Shown one piece after another: positions 28,803-37,138 of a DNA stretch of 48,452 bases. The stretch comes from Succinimonas amylolytica DSM 2873 (GTDB taxonomy: Bacteria; Pseudomonadota; Gammaproteobacteria; Enterobacterales; Succinivibrionaceae). Below the pieces are notes generated by a model. That model saw only the letters and a program-made list of their open reading frames with translations. It had not been told where the DNA came from and searched no databases. A program made the translations under genes and the position numbers. Every line of letters starts with the position of its first letter. Positions within the stretch are counted from its first letter, which is position 1. Location of the stretch: NCBI RefSeq assembly GCF_000378405.1, contig NZ_KB899636.1, positions 1,850,083 to 1,898,534 of the forward strand, read 5' to 3'.

Positions 28803-28944
28803 CAGAAAAGCCATCTGACAGTGCACGACAGGCAGCAGTTATGAATGTGAACGGCCGGTCCCAGCAAGGAATCTGAATCCTGAAAAACGGCGTTATGGTC
28901 TCAGAAAGCCCGGTATTCCGGGAAAACGGGGCGGGAAGAACCGG

Positions 28945-29418
28945 CTACTGGGGCTCTGTGATGTCCCCGGTGAGGGCTCCGAGAGCGGAAATCAGATCCG
29001 CAGGACTGAGGCCGACGGAAAACCCGCGTCTTCCGCCGCTTACCAGTATTTCCGGAAGGCCCAGCGCCGACGCTGCCAGAATGGTGACGGTGCGCCGCTT
29101 CTGGCCGAAGGGGCTGATGCCGCCGCAGACATAGCCGGTGAGTCTTTCGGCATCCTCGGGCTTTACCATTTCGGCATTTTTCACCCCGGCGATTCTGGCG
29201 GCGTTTTTCAGGTTCAGATTGCAGTTGACCGGGATTACCGCAGTGATGTAGGTCTTTTCATGATGAATGAGCAGGGTTTTAAAAACCTCGTTCTGATCCC
29301 TGTTAAGCTCGTTTGCGGCGATATGCCCGAAATCGTGCTTCGCGCCATTGCATTCGTATTCGTAGGTCTTATAGGAAATCTTCTTGCTGTCAAGGAATCT
29401 GGTGGCAGGTGTCTGCAT
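28945..29418 (-). CDS. ybaK: Cys-tRNA(Pro)/Cys-tRNA(Cys) deacylase, YbaK/EbsC
   Basis: A trans-editing enzyme that removes cysteine wrongly attached to tRNA-Pro. From the start MQTPATRFLD at 29418 it has 157 residues, close to E. coli YbaK (159), and it aligns through TLLIHHE, NLKNAARIAGVKNAEMV, TGYVCGGISPFGQKRR and VSGGRRG. An upstream ATG at 29433 is in frame, but its own GGAG is the ribosome-binding site for the ATG at 29418, and five extra residues are not in the family. It is transcribed opposite to its left neighbour, with only 142 bases between the two stops. Confidence 0.93.
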   Translation of the reverse strand: MQTPATRFLDSKKISYKTYEYECNGAKHDFGHIAANELNRDQNEVFKTLLIHHEKTYITAVIPVNCNLNLKNAARIAGVKNAEMVKPEDAERLTGYVCGGISPFGQKRRTVTILAASALGLPEILVSGGRRGFSVGLSPADLISALGALTGDITEPQ

Positions 29419-29587
29419 GTCGGAATACTCCATTCTGTTGCCGTGCCGGTGTTTCGGGGCTCAGAGCCGCATCCGGGTTCCGGTCTTTTACTGTCACATG
29501 ATACCACAGAGCGATTCTCTTATTACAGACCGCAGCAGATATTCCCGGTGCCGGAACTGTAACGCGGAGCTGTCTCGGGAAAAAAAG

Positions 29588-29625
29588 AACGGGAAAGGAA
29601 AAGGAAGCCGGGAAAAGGAGGCTTC
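29588..29625 (-). terminator. Terminator for the minus-strand gene at 29644
   Basis: On the minus strand GGAAGCC, ten-base loop, GGCTTCC, followed by a T-rich tail (TTTTCCTTTCC). Confidence 0.7.
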
Positions 29626-29643
29626 CGGGGGCAGAAGAGCCGG

Positions 29644-30060
29644 CTATTCCTGCTCAAGCTTCTGAAAAACTTCAGTGCAGCCGAAGAATTCAGCGATTTT
29701 TTCAGAGGTGGCGTGGCTTCCGTTTTCGTAGCCGATTTTTATGGAGATCCTGCCGGAGACGGCATCACCGTTTATCAGCGAGAAATGAAGATATCTGACT
29801 CCGTATTCATCCTGATCCTCAATGGCTTCCAGCTCGGCCCTGGCAAAGGTGAAATCAAAGCGCAGATCGGTTTTCCAGTATTCGTTAAGATTGGCCAGCA
29901 CAAACCTGACGGTGTCGCCGTTCATAATGCGCGTTATGGAAAACTTCTGATCGATAACGATGGTACTGTCGTTGGGGAAGGACACAAAATTGAAGGAATT
30001 CAGGTACGACTGACGCCTGCTTAGTTCGCCGCTGATGCTGTCGTTATGGTTATCGGACAT
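29644..30060 (-). CDS. Unknown 138-residue cytoplasmic protein
   Basis: I do not recognise this protein. It has no signal peptide or membrane segment and looks like a compact alpha/beta domain with alternating strands (SFPNDSTIVIDQKFSITRI, RYLHFSLINGDAVSGRISIK) and a C-terminal helix. The ATG has a strong ribosome-binding site (GGGGAGG). It is followed on its strand by a terminator and then ybaK 200 bases on, so it is likely its own unit. Confidence 0.75.
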   Translation of the reverse strand: MSDNHNDSISGELSRRQSYLNSFNFVSFPNDSTIVIDQKFSITRIMNGDTVRFVLANLNEYWKTDLRFDFTFARAELEAIEDQDEYGVRYLHFSLINGDAVSGRISIKIGYENGSHATSEKIAEFFGCTEVFQKLEQE

Positions 30061-30562
30061 TTACGGTTGCCTCCCCGCGCCGCCGCTTTGCTGTGATAAT
30101 GGTGGATACTGGTGTTTGCCGGTGAGTTTTCGTGCTGGGCAGTGTGAAACGAATCTCCCGAAAAACGTCTATATTTTAAGCCTTTTATCCTTTTTGTCAC
30201 GAAGATCCAACAATCTTATAGCTAAATCGTGAAGTGTTTTTACTTTCAGATCCCGGGGGGCCGGATTTTGCGATAAGGAGCAATACTGATTTCTGATGAT
30301 TTTCCGGCTTGCTGATTATTTTCAGGGCCCGGTTCCGGCTCCGGAAGTACCTTTTTACTGAAAATCGGAGCGGTGATGCCATTCCGGAATACAGCGGATA
30401 TGCTATATTTAGCGATGCGGAACAGCTGTTCCCTCCCGGCATGTTTCGGGATCGGAGTTCCTGCCCGGAAAGCCGGAGATCTGCCTGAAAATGACAGAGA
30501 CGGAGCAGCGTTTTTTTACAGTGATAATTAGGAACACTCAAGGCTGAAACAGGGAATGCCGT
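30061..30562. other. Divergent intergenic region before lpxM
   Basis: Separates the minus-strand unknown gene from lpxM. An extended -10 box, TGCTATATT at 30401-30409, faces lpxM about 150 bases from its ATG. No gene is supported; the open frame at 30197-30541 on the minus strand lacks a ribosome-binding site. Confidence 0.45.
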
Positions 30563-31552
30563 ATGACCAGCAACAATGATAATCCGTCCCGGGAGACTGC
30601 GGGAAAACAGCCCTCATCCGGGAATTCTGACCGGAAGTTTGACAGGTCATTCCGGAAGGAATACCTTCATCCCCGGTTTATCCCGGTCTGGATTCTTCTG
30701 GGAATTGCCGGAATTCTGGCCTTTGTTCCTCCGGTGATCCGGGATCTTGCAGCGGATTTTCTGTACCGGCCCCTGATGCGGCTTCCCTTTAAGCAGAAGA
30801 AGATTGTGCGTGTCAATCTCAGACTCTGTTTTCCTGACAGCACCGAGGAGGAGCTCGATCGCATCACCGCTGATTTTTTCCGGGTGGGGCTCAAGGTCGT
30901 GCTGGGCTACGGGGAGGCTTTTTTCAGATCGCAGAGCTATCTTCGCAAAACCTATATGGTCACCGGCGAGGAGCATTTCCGGGAGGCTCTTTCTCTCGGA
31001 AAGCCCGTGATTTTCATGGCCCCCCATGCCTGGGCCATTGATCATGCCGGCCTTTTTCTTTCGGCATCGGGGCTTACCATGTGCACCATGATGCACACCT
31101 CCAGGAATCCGGTCTATGACTGGTTTATGAATTCCATGAGACTCAAGTTCGGCGGCAAGGTTTATGAAAGAGGCGCCGGACTTAAGTCCATTGTGCGGGC
31201 TCTCCGGGACGGCTATCACTCCTTCTTTCTTCCGGATCAGGATCTCGGGACGGCGAATTCGATTTTTGTCAGATTTTTTGCCGAAGAGAAGTGTACCCTG
31301 ACGGTAATGCCCCGGCTGGCCAGAATGGCAGATGCGGTGGTGGTGCCCATGTTTTCCTGCTACAACGAGGAGCACCACAAATACGAGGTGGTGTTCGATC
31401 GCTATTTTGAGGGCTATCCTTCAGGGGATCTGGAGGCGGATGTCAGAAGAATGAATGCGGCCATCGAGAAGCTGGTTACCGGAAGAGAAAAGCAGTATAT
31501 GTGGTTTCTGAAATTCTTTAAAACCCGCCGGGACGACCGGGGCGTCTACTGA
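30563..31552 (+). CDS. lpxM: Lipid A late acyltransferase, LpxM/MsbB type
   Basis: An inner-membrane acyltransferase adding the last acyl chain to Kdo2-lipid A, in a phase of outer-membrane LPS synthesis. It has 329 residues (E. coli LpxM 323). One membrane helix is at about residues 40-60. The catalytic HX4D motif is H155-A-W-A-I-D160. The segments NPVYDWFMNSMRLKFGGK, FFLPDQDLG and KQYMWFLKFFKTRR follow the LpxM pattern more closely than LpxL. The start has AGGGA eight bases before the ATG. It stands alone between an unknown divergent gene and aspC. LpxL or LpxP would be the alternative name. Confidence 0.9.
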   Translation: MTSNNDNPSRETAGKQPSSGNSDRKFDRSFRKEYLHPRFIPVWILLGIAGILAFVPPVIRDLAADFLYRPLMRLPFKQKKIVRVNLRLCFPDSTEEELDRITADFFRVGLKVVLGYGEAFFRSQSYLRKTYMVTGEEHFREALSLGKPVIFMAPHAWAIDHAGLFLSASGLTMCTMMHTSRNPVYDWFMNSMRLKFGGKVYERGAGLKSIVRALRDGYHSFFLPDQDLGTANSIFVRFFAEEKCTLTVMPRLARMADAVVVPMFSCYNEEHHKYEVVFDRYFEGYPSGDLEADVRRMNAAIEKLVTGREKQYMWFLKFFKTRRDDRGVY

Positions 31553-31586
31553 AAAGTCCCGGAAGGTCCCCGCAGATACGGGCCGG

Positions 31587-31604
31587 CCTCCCGGGAGGTT
31601 TTTT
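31587..31604 (+). terminator. Possible terminator after lpxM
   Basis: CCTC, CCGG loop, GAGG, then six T. The stem is short. Confidence 0.5.
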
Positions 31605-31614
31605 GCGGTTTCGG

Positions 31615-31643
31615 TTGTTTTAATGTGATCAAGGTTTTATAAT
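31615..31643 (+). promoter_or_regulatory. Sigma-70 promoter for aspC
   Basis: TTGTTT at 31615-31620, 17-bp spacer, TATAAT at 31638-31643. It lies about 80 bases before the aspC ATG. Confidence 0.8.
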
Positions 31644-31724
31644 TCCCTTCTGGAAACGGTTAACCAGACGCGGAAACCTGTCCGGTTTTTCAGACTATCA
31701 TCCTGAACAATATTGGGTATAAAC

Positions 31725-32921
31725 ATGTTTTTTGAAAAAATTGCAGCTGCTCCGGCAGATCCTATTTTAGGTCTTACAGAAGAGTTCAAGAACGATTCCC
31801 GCGCCGAGAAGATTAATCTCGGTGTCGGCATTTTCAAGAATAACGAAGGCCAGACTCCGATCCTTAAGTGCGTTAAGAAGGCTGAGGAAATCATTCTTGC
31901 CACCGAGAAGACCAAGAGCTATCTGCCCATTGTTGGCGCTCCGGAATACGGCAGACTGGTACGCGAGCTGGTTCTGGGAAAGGACAGCGAGATTCTGGCA
32001 GCAGATCGTGCCCGTACTGCTCAGGCTCCCGGCGGCACCGGCGCTCTCCGTGTTGGCGCAGATTTCCTGAAGCAGCAGAATGTAACCGCCAAAATCTGGA
32101 TTTCCGATCCTACCTGGGCCAATCATATGCAGGTATTCGGCAAGGCAGGTCTGGAAATCGGCCGCTATGCCTACTATGACAAGGCTACCCAGGGTCTGGA
32201 TTTCGAAGGTATGAAGAACGATCTGAGAACCAAGGCCAAGGCCGGAGATGCAGTGCTGCTTCATGCGTGCTGCCACAATCCTACCGGTATTGATCCTGAT
32301 GCCGCTCAGTGGGAGGAACTGGCTAAGCTGGTTGCCGAACTCGGTCTTCTGCCGTTCTTTGATTTTGCCTATCAGGGCTTCGGCAACGGCATTGATGAGG
32401 ATGCCGCCGGTATCAGAGCCTTCCTTAAGTACAATCCGGAAGTTCTTATCGCCAGCTCCTTCTCCAAGAACTTCGGCCTTTATAACGAGCGTATCGGTGC
32501 CATTACCGTGGTGTCTGCCACCAAGGACGATGCTGATCGCGTGTTCTCCCAGCTCAAGATTGCGGTTCGTGCCAATTTCTCCAATCCTCCGGTCCATGGT
32601 GCCAGCATTGTTACTACCGTTCTTTCCACTCCGGAGCTGCGTGCTCTCTGGGAGGAAGAGGTTAAGGAAATGCGTGACCGCATCAAGGAAATGCGTTCCC
32701 TCCTGGTGGACAAGCTTAAGGAACGCAATGCCAAGGTTGATTTCAGCTTTATCAACAACCAGTACGGCATGTTCTCCTTCTCCGGACTTAGCAAGGAGCA
32801 GGTAGCCCGTCTCAAGTCCGAGTTCGGTATTTACATTGTCGGCAGCGGCCGTATCAGTGTGGCAGGCATTACCACCTCCAATATTGATCCGCTCTGCGAT
32901 GCCATTGTAAAGGTGCTCTGA
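31725..32921 (+). CDS. aspC: Aspartate aminotransferase
   Basis: A PLP-dependent class I aminotransferase interconverting aspartate and oxaloacetate with 2-oxoglutarate/glutamate. Starting at ATG 31725, it has 398 residues (E. coli AspC 396) and begins MFFEKIAAAPADPILGL, as AspC does. The frame also extends upstream to a TTG at 31713, but the family begins at the later ATG. PLP-binding lysine is K248 in SSFSKNFGLYNERIG. The substrate region shows TGALRVGADFL and HACCHNPTGIDP, and NISV-type RISVAGITTSNI is at the end. TyrB is the close alternative; the overall match to AspC is better. The gene has its own promoter and terminator. Confidence 0.95.
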   Translation: MFFEKIAAAPADPILGLTEEFKNDSRAEKINLGVGIFKNNEGQTPILKCVKKAEEIILATEKTKSYLPIVGAPEYGRLVRELVLGKDSEILAADRARTAQAPGGTGALRVGADFLKQQNVTAKIWISDPTWANHMQVFGKAGLEIGRYAYYDKATQGLDFEGMKNDLRTKAKAGDAVLLHACCHNPTGIDPDAAQWEELAKLVAELGLLPFFDFAYQGFGNGIDEDAAGIRAFLKYNPEVLIASSFSKNFGLYNERIGAITVVSATKDDADRVFSQLKIAVRANFSNPPVHGASIVTTVLSTPELRALWEEEVKEMRDRIKEMRSLLVDKLKERNAKVDFSFINNQYGMFSFSGLSKEQVARLKSEFGIYIVGSGRISVAGITTSNIDPLCDAIVKVL

Positions 32922-33002
32922 TTCCCGGAGCCTGCGGGTTTTGCGCTAATCCGGGGCAGCCGGAACAGACAGTGATTTCCGGGACTCCCCGGTAACAGTC
33001 AG

Positions 33003-33036
33003 AAAAGAGGCCGTGTCCTGCGATGCGGCCTCTTTT
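33003..33036 (+). terminator. Terminator after aspC
   Basis: An 11-bp stem AAAAGAGGCCG with CGGCCTCTTTT, loop of 12; A and T tails make it potentially active in both directions. Confidence 0.85.
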
Positions 33037-33227
33037 GCTGCCGGTCAGTAAAAGAATCCGGGAAGCTCGCAGTTTGTCAGGATGACAGCAGGACTGTATT
33101 TGATGGGCTGGTCTCAGGAATAAATCAGCCGGAACGGGGAGCGTTTTTTCGGAGAGGGCAGTTTAGACAGAAGTTTGATTTCTGTCATAAATTCAAGTGT
33201 TTTTTTAGCGATTTCGGCACTCTCTTT

Positions 33228-33254
33228 TAAAGTTTTGAGGGGATTAACCGATAA
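33228..33254 (+). promoter_or_regulatory. Sigma-28 (FliA) promoter of flagellin 1
   Basis: TAAAGTTT, 11-bp spacer, ACCGATAA. This is the closest of the seven to the enterobacterial consensus TAAAGTTT-N11-GCCGATAA. Confidence 0.92.
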
Positions 33255-33277
33255 GGGTGAGTCGGTATGGTAAATTG

Positions 33278-33304
33278 AGACTGACGATCAATGATTAACA
33301 GTCT
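33278..33304 (+). promoter_or_regulatory. Leader hairpin of flagellin 1
   Basis: AGACTG pairs with CAGTCT across a 15-base loop, ending 33 bases before the ATG. Confidence 0.5.
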
Positions 33305-33337
33305 TCAGCATGAAACAGTATTTAAGAGGCAGCGTAT

Positions 33338-34279
33338 ATGGCTATGTATGTAAACACCAATTCGTCATCCCTGAATGCCCAGCGCATGATGGCAAATTCA
33401 ACCAATGCGCTGGATACCTCCTACAAGAGACTGGCTTCCGGTCTCAGAATAAACAGTGCCAAGGATGATGCTGCGGGACTCCAGATTTCCGACCGTCTGA
33501 CCTCGCAGGTAAACGGGCTGGATCAGGGCAACAGAAATGCTCAGGACGGCATTTCTCTGGCACAGACCGCCGAAGGTGCCATGGATGAAATGGTAACCAT
33601 GTATCAGAGAATCCGTACTTTGGCGCTGCAGGCTGCCAACGGCACCAATTCCGCTGATGACCGGAAGGCCATTCAGCAGGAGGTCTCCTCTCTCTGTGCT
33701 GAAATTGACCGTATCAGCAACGATACCACCTGGGGCGGCGAAAAGATTCTTGACGGCACCAAGGGAACCGGCACCAAGGGACAGGTGGATTTCCAGGTGG
33801 GAGCCGATGCCAATCAGGTTATTTCAGTAAATCTGAAGGCTACAGTGAAGGACAAGAATAATGCAGACCAGACTGCAGGTGGCTGGTCTGTAAAGGATCT
33901 GGCCACAGCCTTTGGCACTGCCGGAGACGATGTATTTAAAGACATTACTGCTACAGATTTTTCTGGCAGCGAGGGCAAGGCATTTGATGTGGAAAACCAT
34001 GCTCAGGATGTTCTTGGCTGCGTTGATAAGTTTATTGCCGCGGTGGATGCCAAGAGAGCCGAGTTCGGTGCGGTGCAGAACCGTCTGGAATCCACTATCA
34101 GAAACCAGAGCAATGTTTCGGAAAACGTGGCTGCAGCCAGAAGCCGGATTCGCGATACCGACTTTGCCTCCGAGTCGGCAGCTATGACGCAGCAGAACAT
34201 TATTCAGCAGGCATCTCAGAGTATTCTTTCTCAGGCCAATCAGAGACCTCAGGCTGCTCTCAGTCTTCTGGGAGGCTGA
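33338..34279 (+). CDS. Flagellin 1
   Basis: Flagellar filament subunit, exported by the flagellar type III system. It has 313 residues, consisting of conserved D0/D1 ends and a short central part. The N-terminal end ([40 protein letters not shown]) and C-terminal end ([36 protein letters not shown]) are typical. The central part, about residues 140-220, lacks a large D2/D3 domain, so the filament surface would be small. GAGG precedes the ATG. First of seven paralogues in this cluster, with its own sigma-28 promoter and terminator. Confidence 0.96.
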   Translation: MAMYVNTNSSSLNAQRMMANSTNALDTSYKRLASGLRINSAKDDAAGLQISDRLTSQVNGLDQGNRNAQDGISLAQTAEGAMDEMVTMYQRIRTLALQAANGTNSADDRKAIQQEVSSLCAEIDRISNDTTWGGEKILDGTKGTGTKGQVDFQVGADANQVISVNLKATVKDKNNADQTAGGWSVKDLATAFGTAGDDVFKDITATDFSGSEGKAFDVENHAQDVLGCVDKFIAAVDAKRAEFGAVQNRLESTIRNQSNVSENVAAARSRIRDTDFASESAAMTQQNIIQQASQSILSQANQRPQAALSLLGG

Positions 34280-34301
34280 TTCTGAGAAGTTCCAGAGTAC
34301 C

Positions 34302-34326
34302 AAAACCGGGCATGTCCCGGTTTTTT
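34302..34326 (+). terminator. Terminator after flagellin 1
   Basis: AAAACCGGG, five-base loop, CCCGGTTTT, then T. A clear hairpin. Confidence 0.9.
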
Positions 34327-34425
34327 AGTTTTCGGGGCGGAATATTCCGGCACAGTGTGCGGGTGAGGCGGCATCGTTCTCCTCCGAAATATTGTGAGCC
34401 AGACCGGTTCCGGAACTTAAAATGG

Positions 34426-34452
34426 TAAAGATCCGCGGGAAACGGCCGCTCT
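34426..34452 (+). promoter_or_regulatory. Degenerate sigma-28 promoter of flagellin 2
   Basis: TAAAGATC, 11-bp spacer, GCCGCTCT. The spacing is exact but the last two bases of the -10 differ from the other copies (CT in place of AA). Confidence 0.6.
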
Positions 34453-34560
34453 TTATGCAGGGATAGAGTCAGAATATAAAAAAGAAGCTCCGGAGCGTCC
34501 AGGATGCTGCGCCGGTGTCTGAACCGCGTTTACCGGGGACTTCTTCTCAGGATATCAGCT

Positions 34561-35505
34561 ATGGCTATTTACATTACTACAAATACAGCCTCGCTGTTCG
34601 CTCAGCGAATGCTGGCAAATACCCAGAATGCGCTGGATGCATCCTACAGGCGCCTGGCCTCCGGACTTCGGATCAACAGTGCCAGGGATGATCCTGCCGG
34701 ACTTCAGATAGCGAACCGTCTCACCTCTGAAATTGAAGGGCTGACCCAGGGCAACCGCAATGCCCAGGACGGTATTTCCTTTGCCGCGGTGGCCGAGGGA
34801 GCCATGGACGAAATGACCAGTATGTACCAGAGGATCCGCGTTCTGGCACTTCAGTCCGCCAGCGGAACTATGTCATCCCGGGATCGGCAGGCTCTTCAGG
34901 AGGAGGTGTCGTCTCTTTGCGCTGAAATTGACAGGATTTCAAAGGATACCACCTTCGGCGGTGAGAAGATTTTTGAGAGAGAGGAGGGGAACCGGAGTAT
35001 TTCCTTCCAGGTGGGGGCCTATGCCGGGCAGACCATTTCCATGTCGCTAGATGCCGGCTTTACCAGAAAGAATGATTCCGGCGAGGCTGAAACAGTCCGG
35101 GCCGGAAAATGGTCGGTGGCTGCTCTGGCTGATGCCATGGGGATTTCCGAGGGACTGACCTCCTCGGATCCCCTGCAGTATTCCGGTTCTGACGGCATGG
35201 CCTTTGATATCTCCACTCAGGAGGGGGCTACGAAGGTGCTGGAACACATTGACGGCTTTATTGCGGCCGTTGACAGCAAGAGAGCCTATTTCGGGGCCAT
35301 TCAGAATCGTCTCGATTCCACAATCAGGTACCAGAGCAACACTATTGAAAATCTTTCCCAGGCCCGGAGCCGCATCCGGGACACTGACTATGCTGCGGAG
35401 ATTGCGAACATGATGCAGCAGAACATCATGCTGCAGGTGGTACAGGCTATTCTAAGCCAGGCAAATCAGCGGCCGCAGATGGCTCTGAAGCTTCTTGGTA
35501 TGTGA
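34561..35505 (+). CDS. Flagellin 2 (divergent)
   Basis: A 314-residue flagellin that departs most from the set. I use ATG 34561, preceded by AGGA and giving the family start MAIYITTNTASLFAQRML; an in-frame ATG at 34504 would add 19 basic residues with no family counterpart. Changes at positions conserved in the others include SARDDPAGLQIANRL (others [15 protein letters not shown]), RYQSNTIENL (others [10 protein letters not shown]) and a tail ending ALKLLGM in place of ALSLLG. The central segment includes MSLDAGFTRK. It could be a minor filament subunit used at the base or junction. Confidence 0.93.
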   Translation: MAIYITTNTASLFAQRMLANTQNALDASYRRLASGLRINSARDDPAGLQIANRLTSEIEGLTQGNRNAQDGISFAAVAEGAMDEMTSMYQRIRVLALQSASGTMSSRDRQALQEEVSSLCAEIDRISKDTTFGGEKIFEREEGNRSISFQVGAYAGQTISMSLDAGFTRKNDSGEAETVRAGKWSVAALADAMGISEGLTSSDPLQYSGSDGMAFDISTQEGATKVLEHIDGFIAAVDSKRAYFGAIQNRLDSTIRYQSNTIENLSQARSRIRDTDYAAEIANMMQQNIMLQVVQAILSQANQRPQMALKLLGM

Positions 35506-35581
35506 TGCCCGGCGGTACGTTCCGGCGGATTTGTCTGTTCTTGTGAAAGTCCCGGTAAAAGTTCCATTGTAAGTCCTGCTA

Positions 35582-35636
35582 CCAGACTTCTGTGTGCTAT
35601 GAGACACTGATCCTTGTCTGGACGTTTTTTTTTTTT
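35582..35636 (+). terminator. Terminator-like hairpin with T-run after flagellin 2
   Basis: CCAGAC pairs with GTCTGG, with an inner GTGT/ACAC, followed after three bases by twelve T. Confidence 0.6.
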
Positions 35637-35827
35637 CTATGGGGCGAGCTTCGTCTGCGCTTTTCAGGGCTGTCAGATATGGGGAGCGCTGAACTATAGC
35701 GCAACGGTACGGATGACAGTGGCAGGTAACCTTGGAATCAGAAATAGCCGAAAAGTCGTTACGTAGCCTCATTCTGTTTTAGACTGTGATCTCTGTCTGA
35801 TTATTGGTGAATATTTAACCAGAACTG

Positions 35828-35854
35828 TTAAGTTTTTGAGAAAAGGACCGCTAA
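35828..35854 (+). promoter_or_regulatory. Sigma-28 promoter of flagellin 3
   Basis: TTAAGTTT, 11-bp spacer, ACCGCTAA. Confidence 0.87.
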
Positions 35855-35896
35855 GTAGTCATGAATCAGGGATTATCCCCCTGAAATATAACAATC

Positions 35897-35913
35897 CAGC
35901 CCCATGATGGCTG
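35897..35913 (+). promoter_or_regulatory. Leader hairpin of flagellin 3
   Basis: CAGCC pairs with GGCTG, loop of seven, ending 25 bases before the ATG. Confidence 0.4.
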
Positions 35914-35938
35914 AGTTAAAAAATGAGAGGAAAATAAA

Positions 35939-36844
35939 ATGGCTCTGTATGTAAACACCAACGTTTCGTCGCTGAATGCCCAGCGCATGATGGCTAACTC
36001 CACCAATTCCCTAGATACCTCCTACAAGCGTCTGGCCTCCGGTCTCCGTATCAACAGTGCCAAGGACGATGCCGCAGGTCTCCAGATTTCTGACCGTCTG
36101 ACCTCTCAGATTAACGGTCTCAATCAGGGCAACCGCAACGCGCAGGACGGTATCTCCTATGCCCAGACCGCTGAAGGCGCTATGGACGAGATGGCAAATA
36201 TGTTCCAGAGAATCAGGACTTTGGCTCTCCAGTCTGCCAACGGTACCAACAGTACTGAAGACCGTACGGCACTTCAGCAGGAAGTAACCGCCCTCTGCGG
36301 GGAAATCGACAGGATCAGCTCCCAGACCACCTTTGCCGGCGTTAAACTGCTGGATGGCACCGCTACTGATGTAGCATTCCAGGTAGGAGCTGATAGCAAT
36401 CAGACCATTTCTGTGAACATGAACAAGTTTAGAAAGTCTGACGGAACAGATGCCACATTGGCGGCCGGCGGCTGGACTGTGGCAAATATGAATACTGCCA
36501 TTAACGGAACCAGTCATACCTTGACCGCCGCCGGAGCTTTTGATATCTCCGGTGCTGATGGTACCAAGGCTCAGGCTGTTCTGGGAACTATTGACAAGTT
36601 CATCGCTGCCGTGGATGCCAAGAGAGCTGACTTCGGTGCCGTGCAGAACCGTCTGGAATCCACTATCCGGAACCAGAGCAACGTTTCCGAAAACGTCAGC
36701 GCAGCCAGAAGCCGTATCCGCGACACTGACTTCGCTTCCGAGACTGCTGCCATGACCCAGCAGAACATTATCCAGCAGGCCTCCCAGTCCATTCTGAGCC
36801 AGGCTAACCAGAGACCGCAGGTAGCACTGAGTCTCCTGGGGTAA
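35939..36844 (+). CDS. Flagellin 3
   Basis: A 301-residue flagellin. GAGAGG precedes the ATG. The first 135 residues are almost the same as in flagellins 4-6, while the centre (DGTATDVAFQVGADSN; FRKSDGTDATLAAGGWTVAN) is its own. From 36641 to the stop its DNA is the same as that of flagellin 4, including the intergenic DNA after it, which marks the start of the 1308-bp tandem duplication. Own promoter and terminator. Confidence 0.96.
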   Translation: MALYVNTNVSSLNAQRMMANSTNSLDTSYKRLASGLRINSAKDDAAGLQISDRLTSQINGLNQGNRNAQDGISYAQTAEGAMDEMANMFQRIRTLALQSANGTNSTEDRTALQQEVTALCGEIDRISSQTTFAGVKLLDGTATDVAFQVGADSNQTISVNMNKFRKSDGTDATLAAGGWTVANMNTAINGTSHTLTAAGAFDISGADGTKAQAVLGTIDKFIAAVDAKRADFGAVQNRLESTIRNQSNVSENVSAARSRIRDTDFASETAAMTQQNIIQQASQSILSQANQRPQVALSLLG

Positions 36845-36878
36845 CAGGCGGAAAGTAGCTGAATTCAGGGATAAAACG

Positions 36879-36903
36879 GCCGGACTTTATGTCCGGCTTT
36901 ATA
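36879..36903 (+). terminator. Terminator after flagellin 3
   Basis: GCCGGAC, loop TTTAT, GTCCGGC, then TTTAT and further T. Confidence 0.8.
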
Positions 36904-37026
36904 TTTTCGGGGTAAGGAAGGAACAGAATTTTCCGTTACCATATTGTCTGGTGCCTGGCACTTTAAGTCTTATGTGACGGAAGACTCATTTTTTAATAAT
37001 CCCGGTCCGGGAAACACCGGTTTCGG

Positions 37027-37053
37027 TAAAGATTCCTGAAAAGATTCCGCTAA
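37027..37053 (+). promoter_or_regulatory. Sigma-28 promoter of flagellin 4
   Basis: TAAAGATT, 11-bp spacer, TCCGCTAA. Confidence 0.87.
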
Positions 37054-37090
37054 ATGGTCATGAGCGGCAGGACCGCAGACATATTTCAAA

Positions 37091-37111
37091 AGGTTCCCAT
37101 GAAAGGAACCT
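37091..37111 (+). promoter_or_regulatory. Leader hairpin of flagellin 4
   Basis: AGGTTCC pairs with GGAACCT, seven-base loop, ending 27 bases before the ATG. The 3' arm contains GGA. Confidence 0.6.
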
Positions 37112-37138
37112 GCAGCATAAGATTGAGAGGAAAACAAA

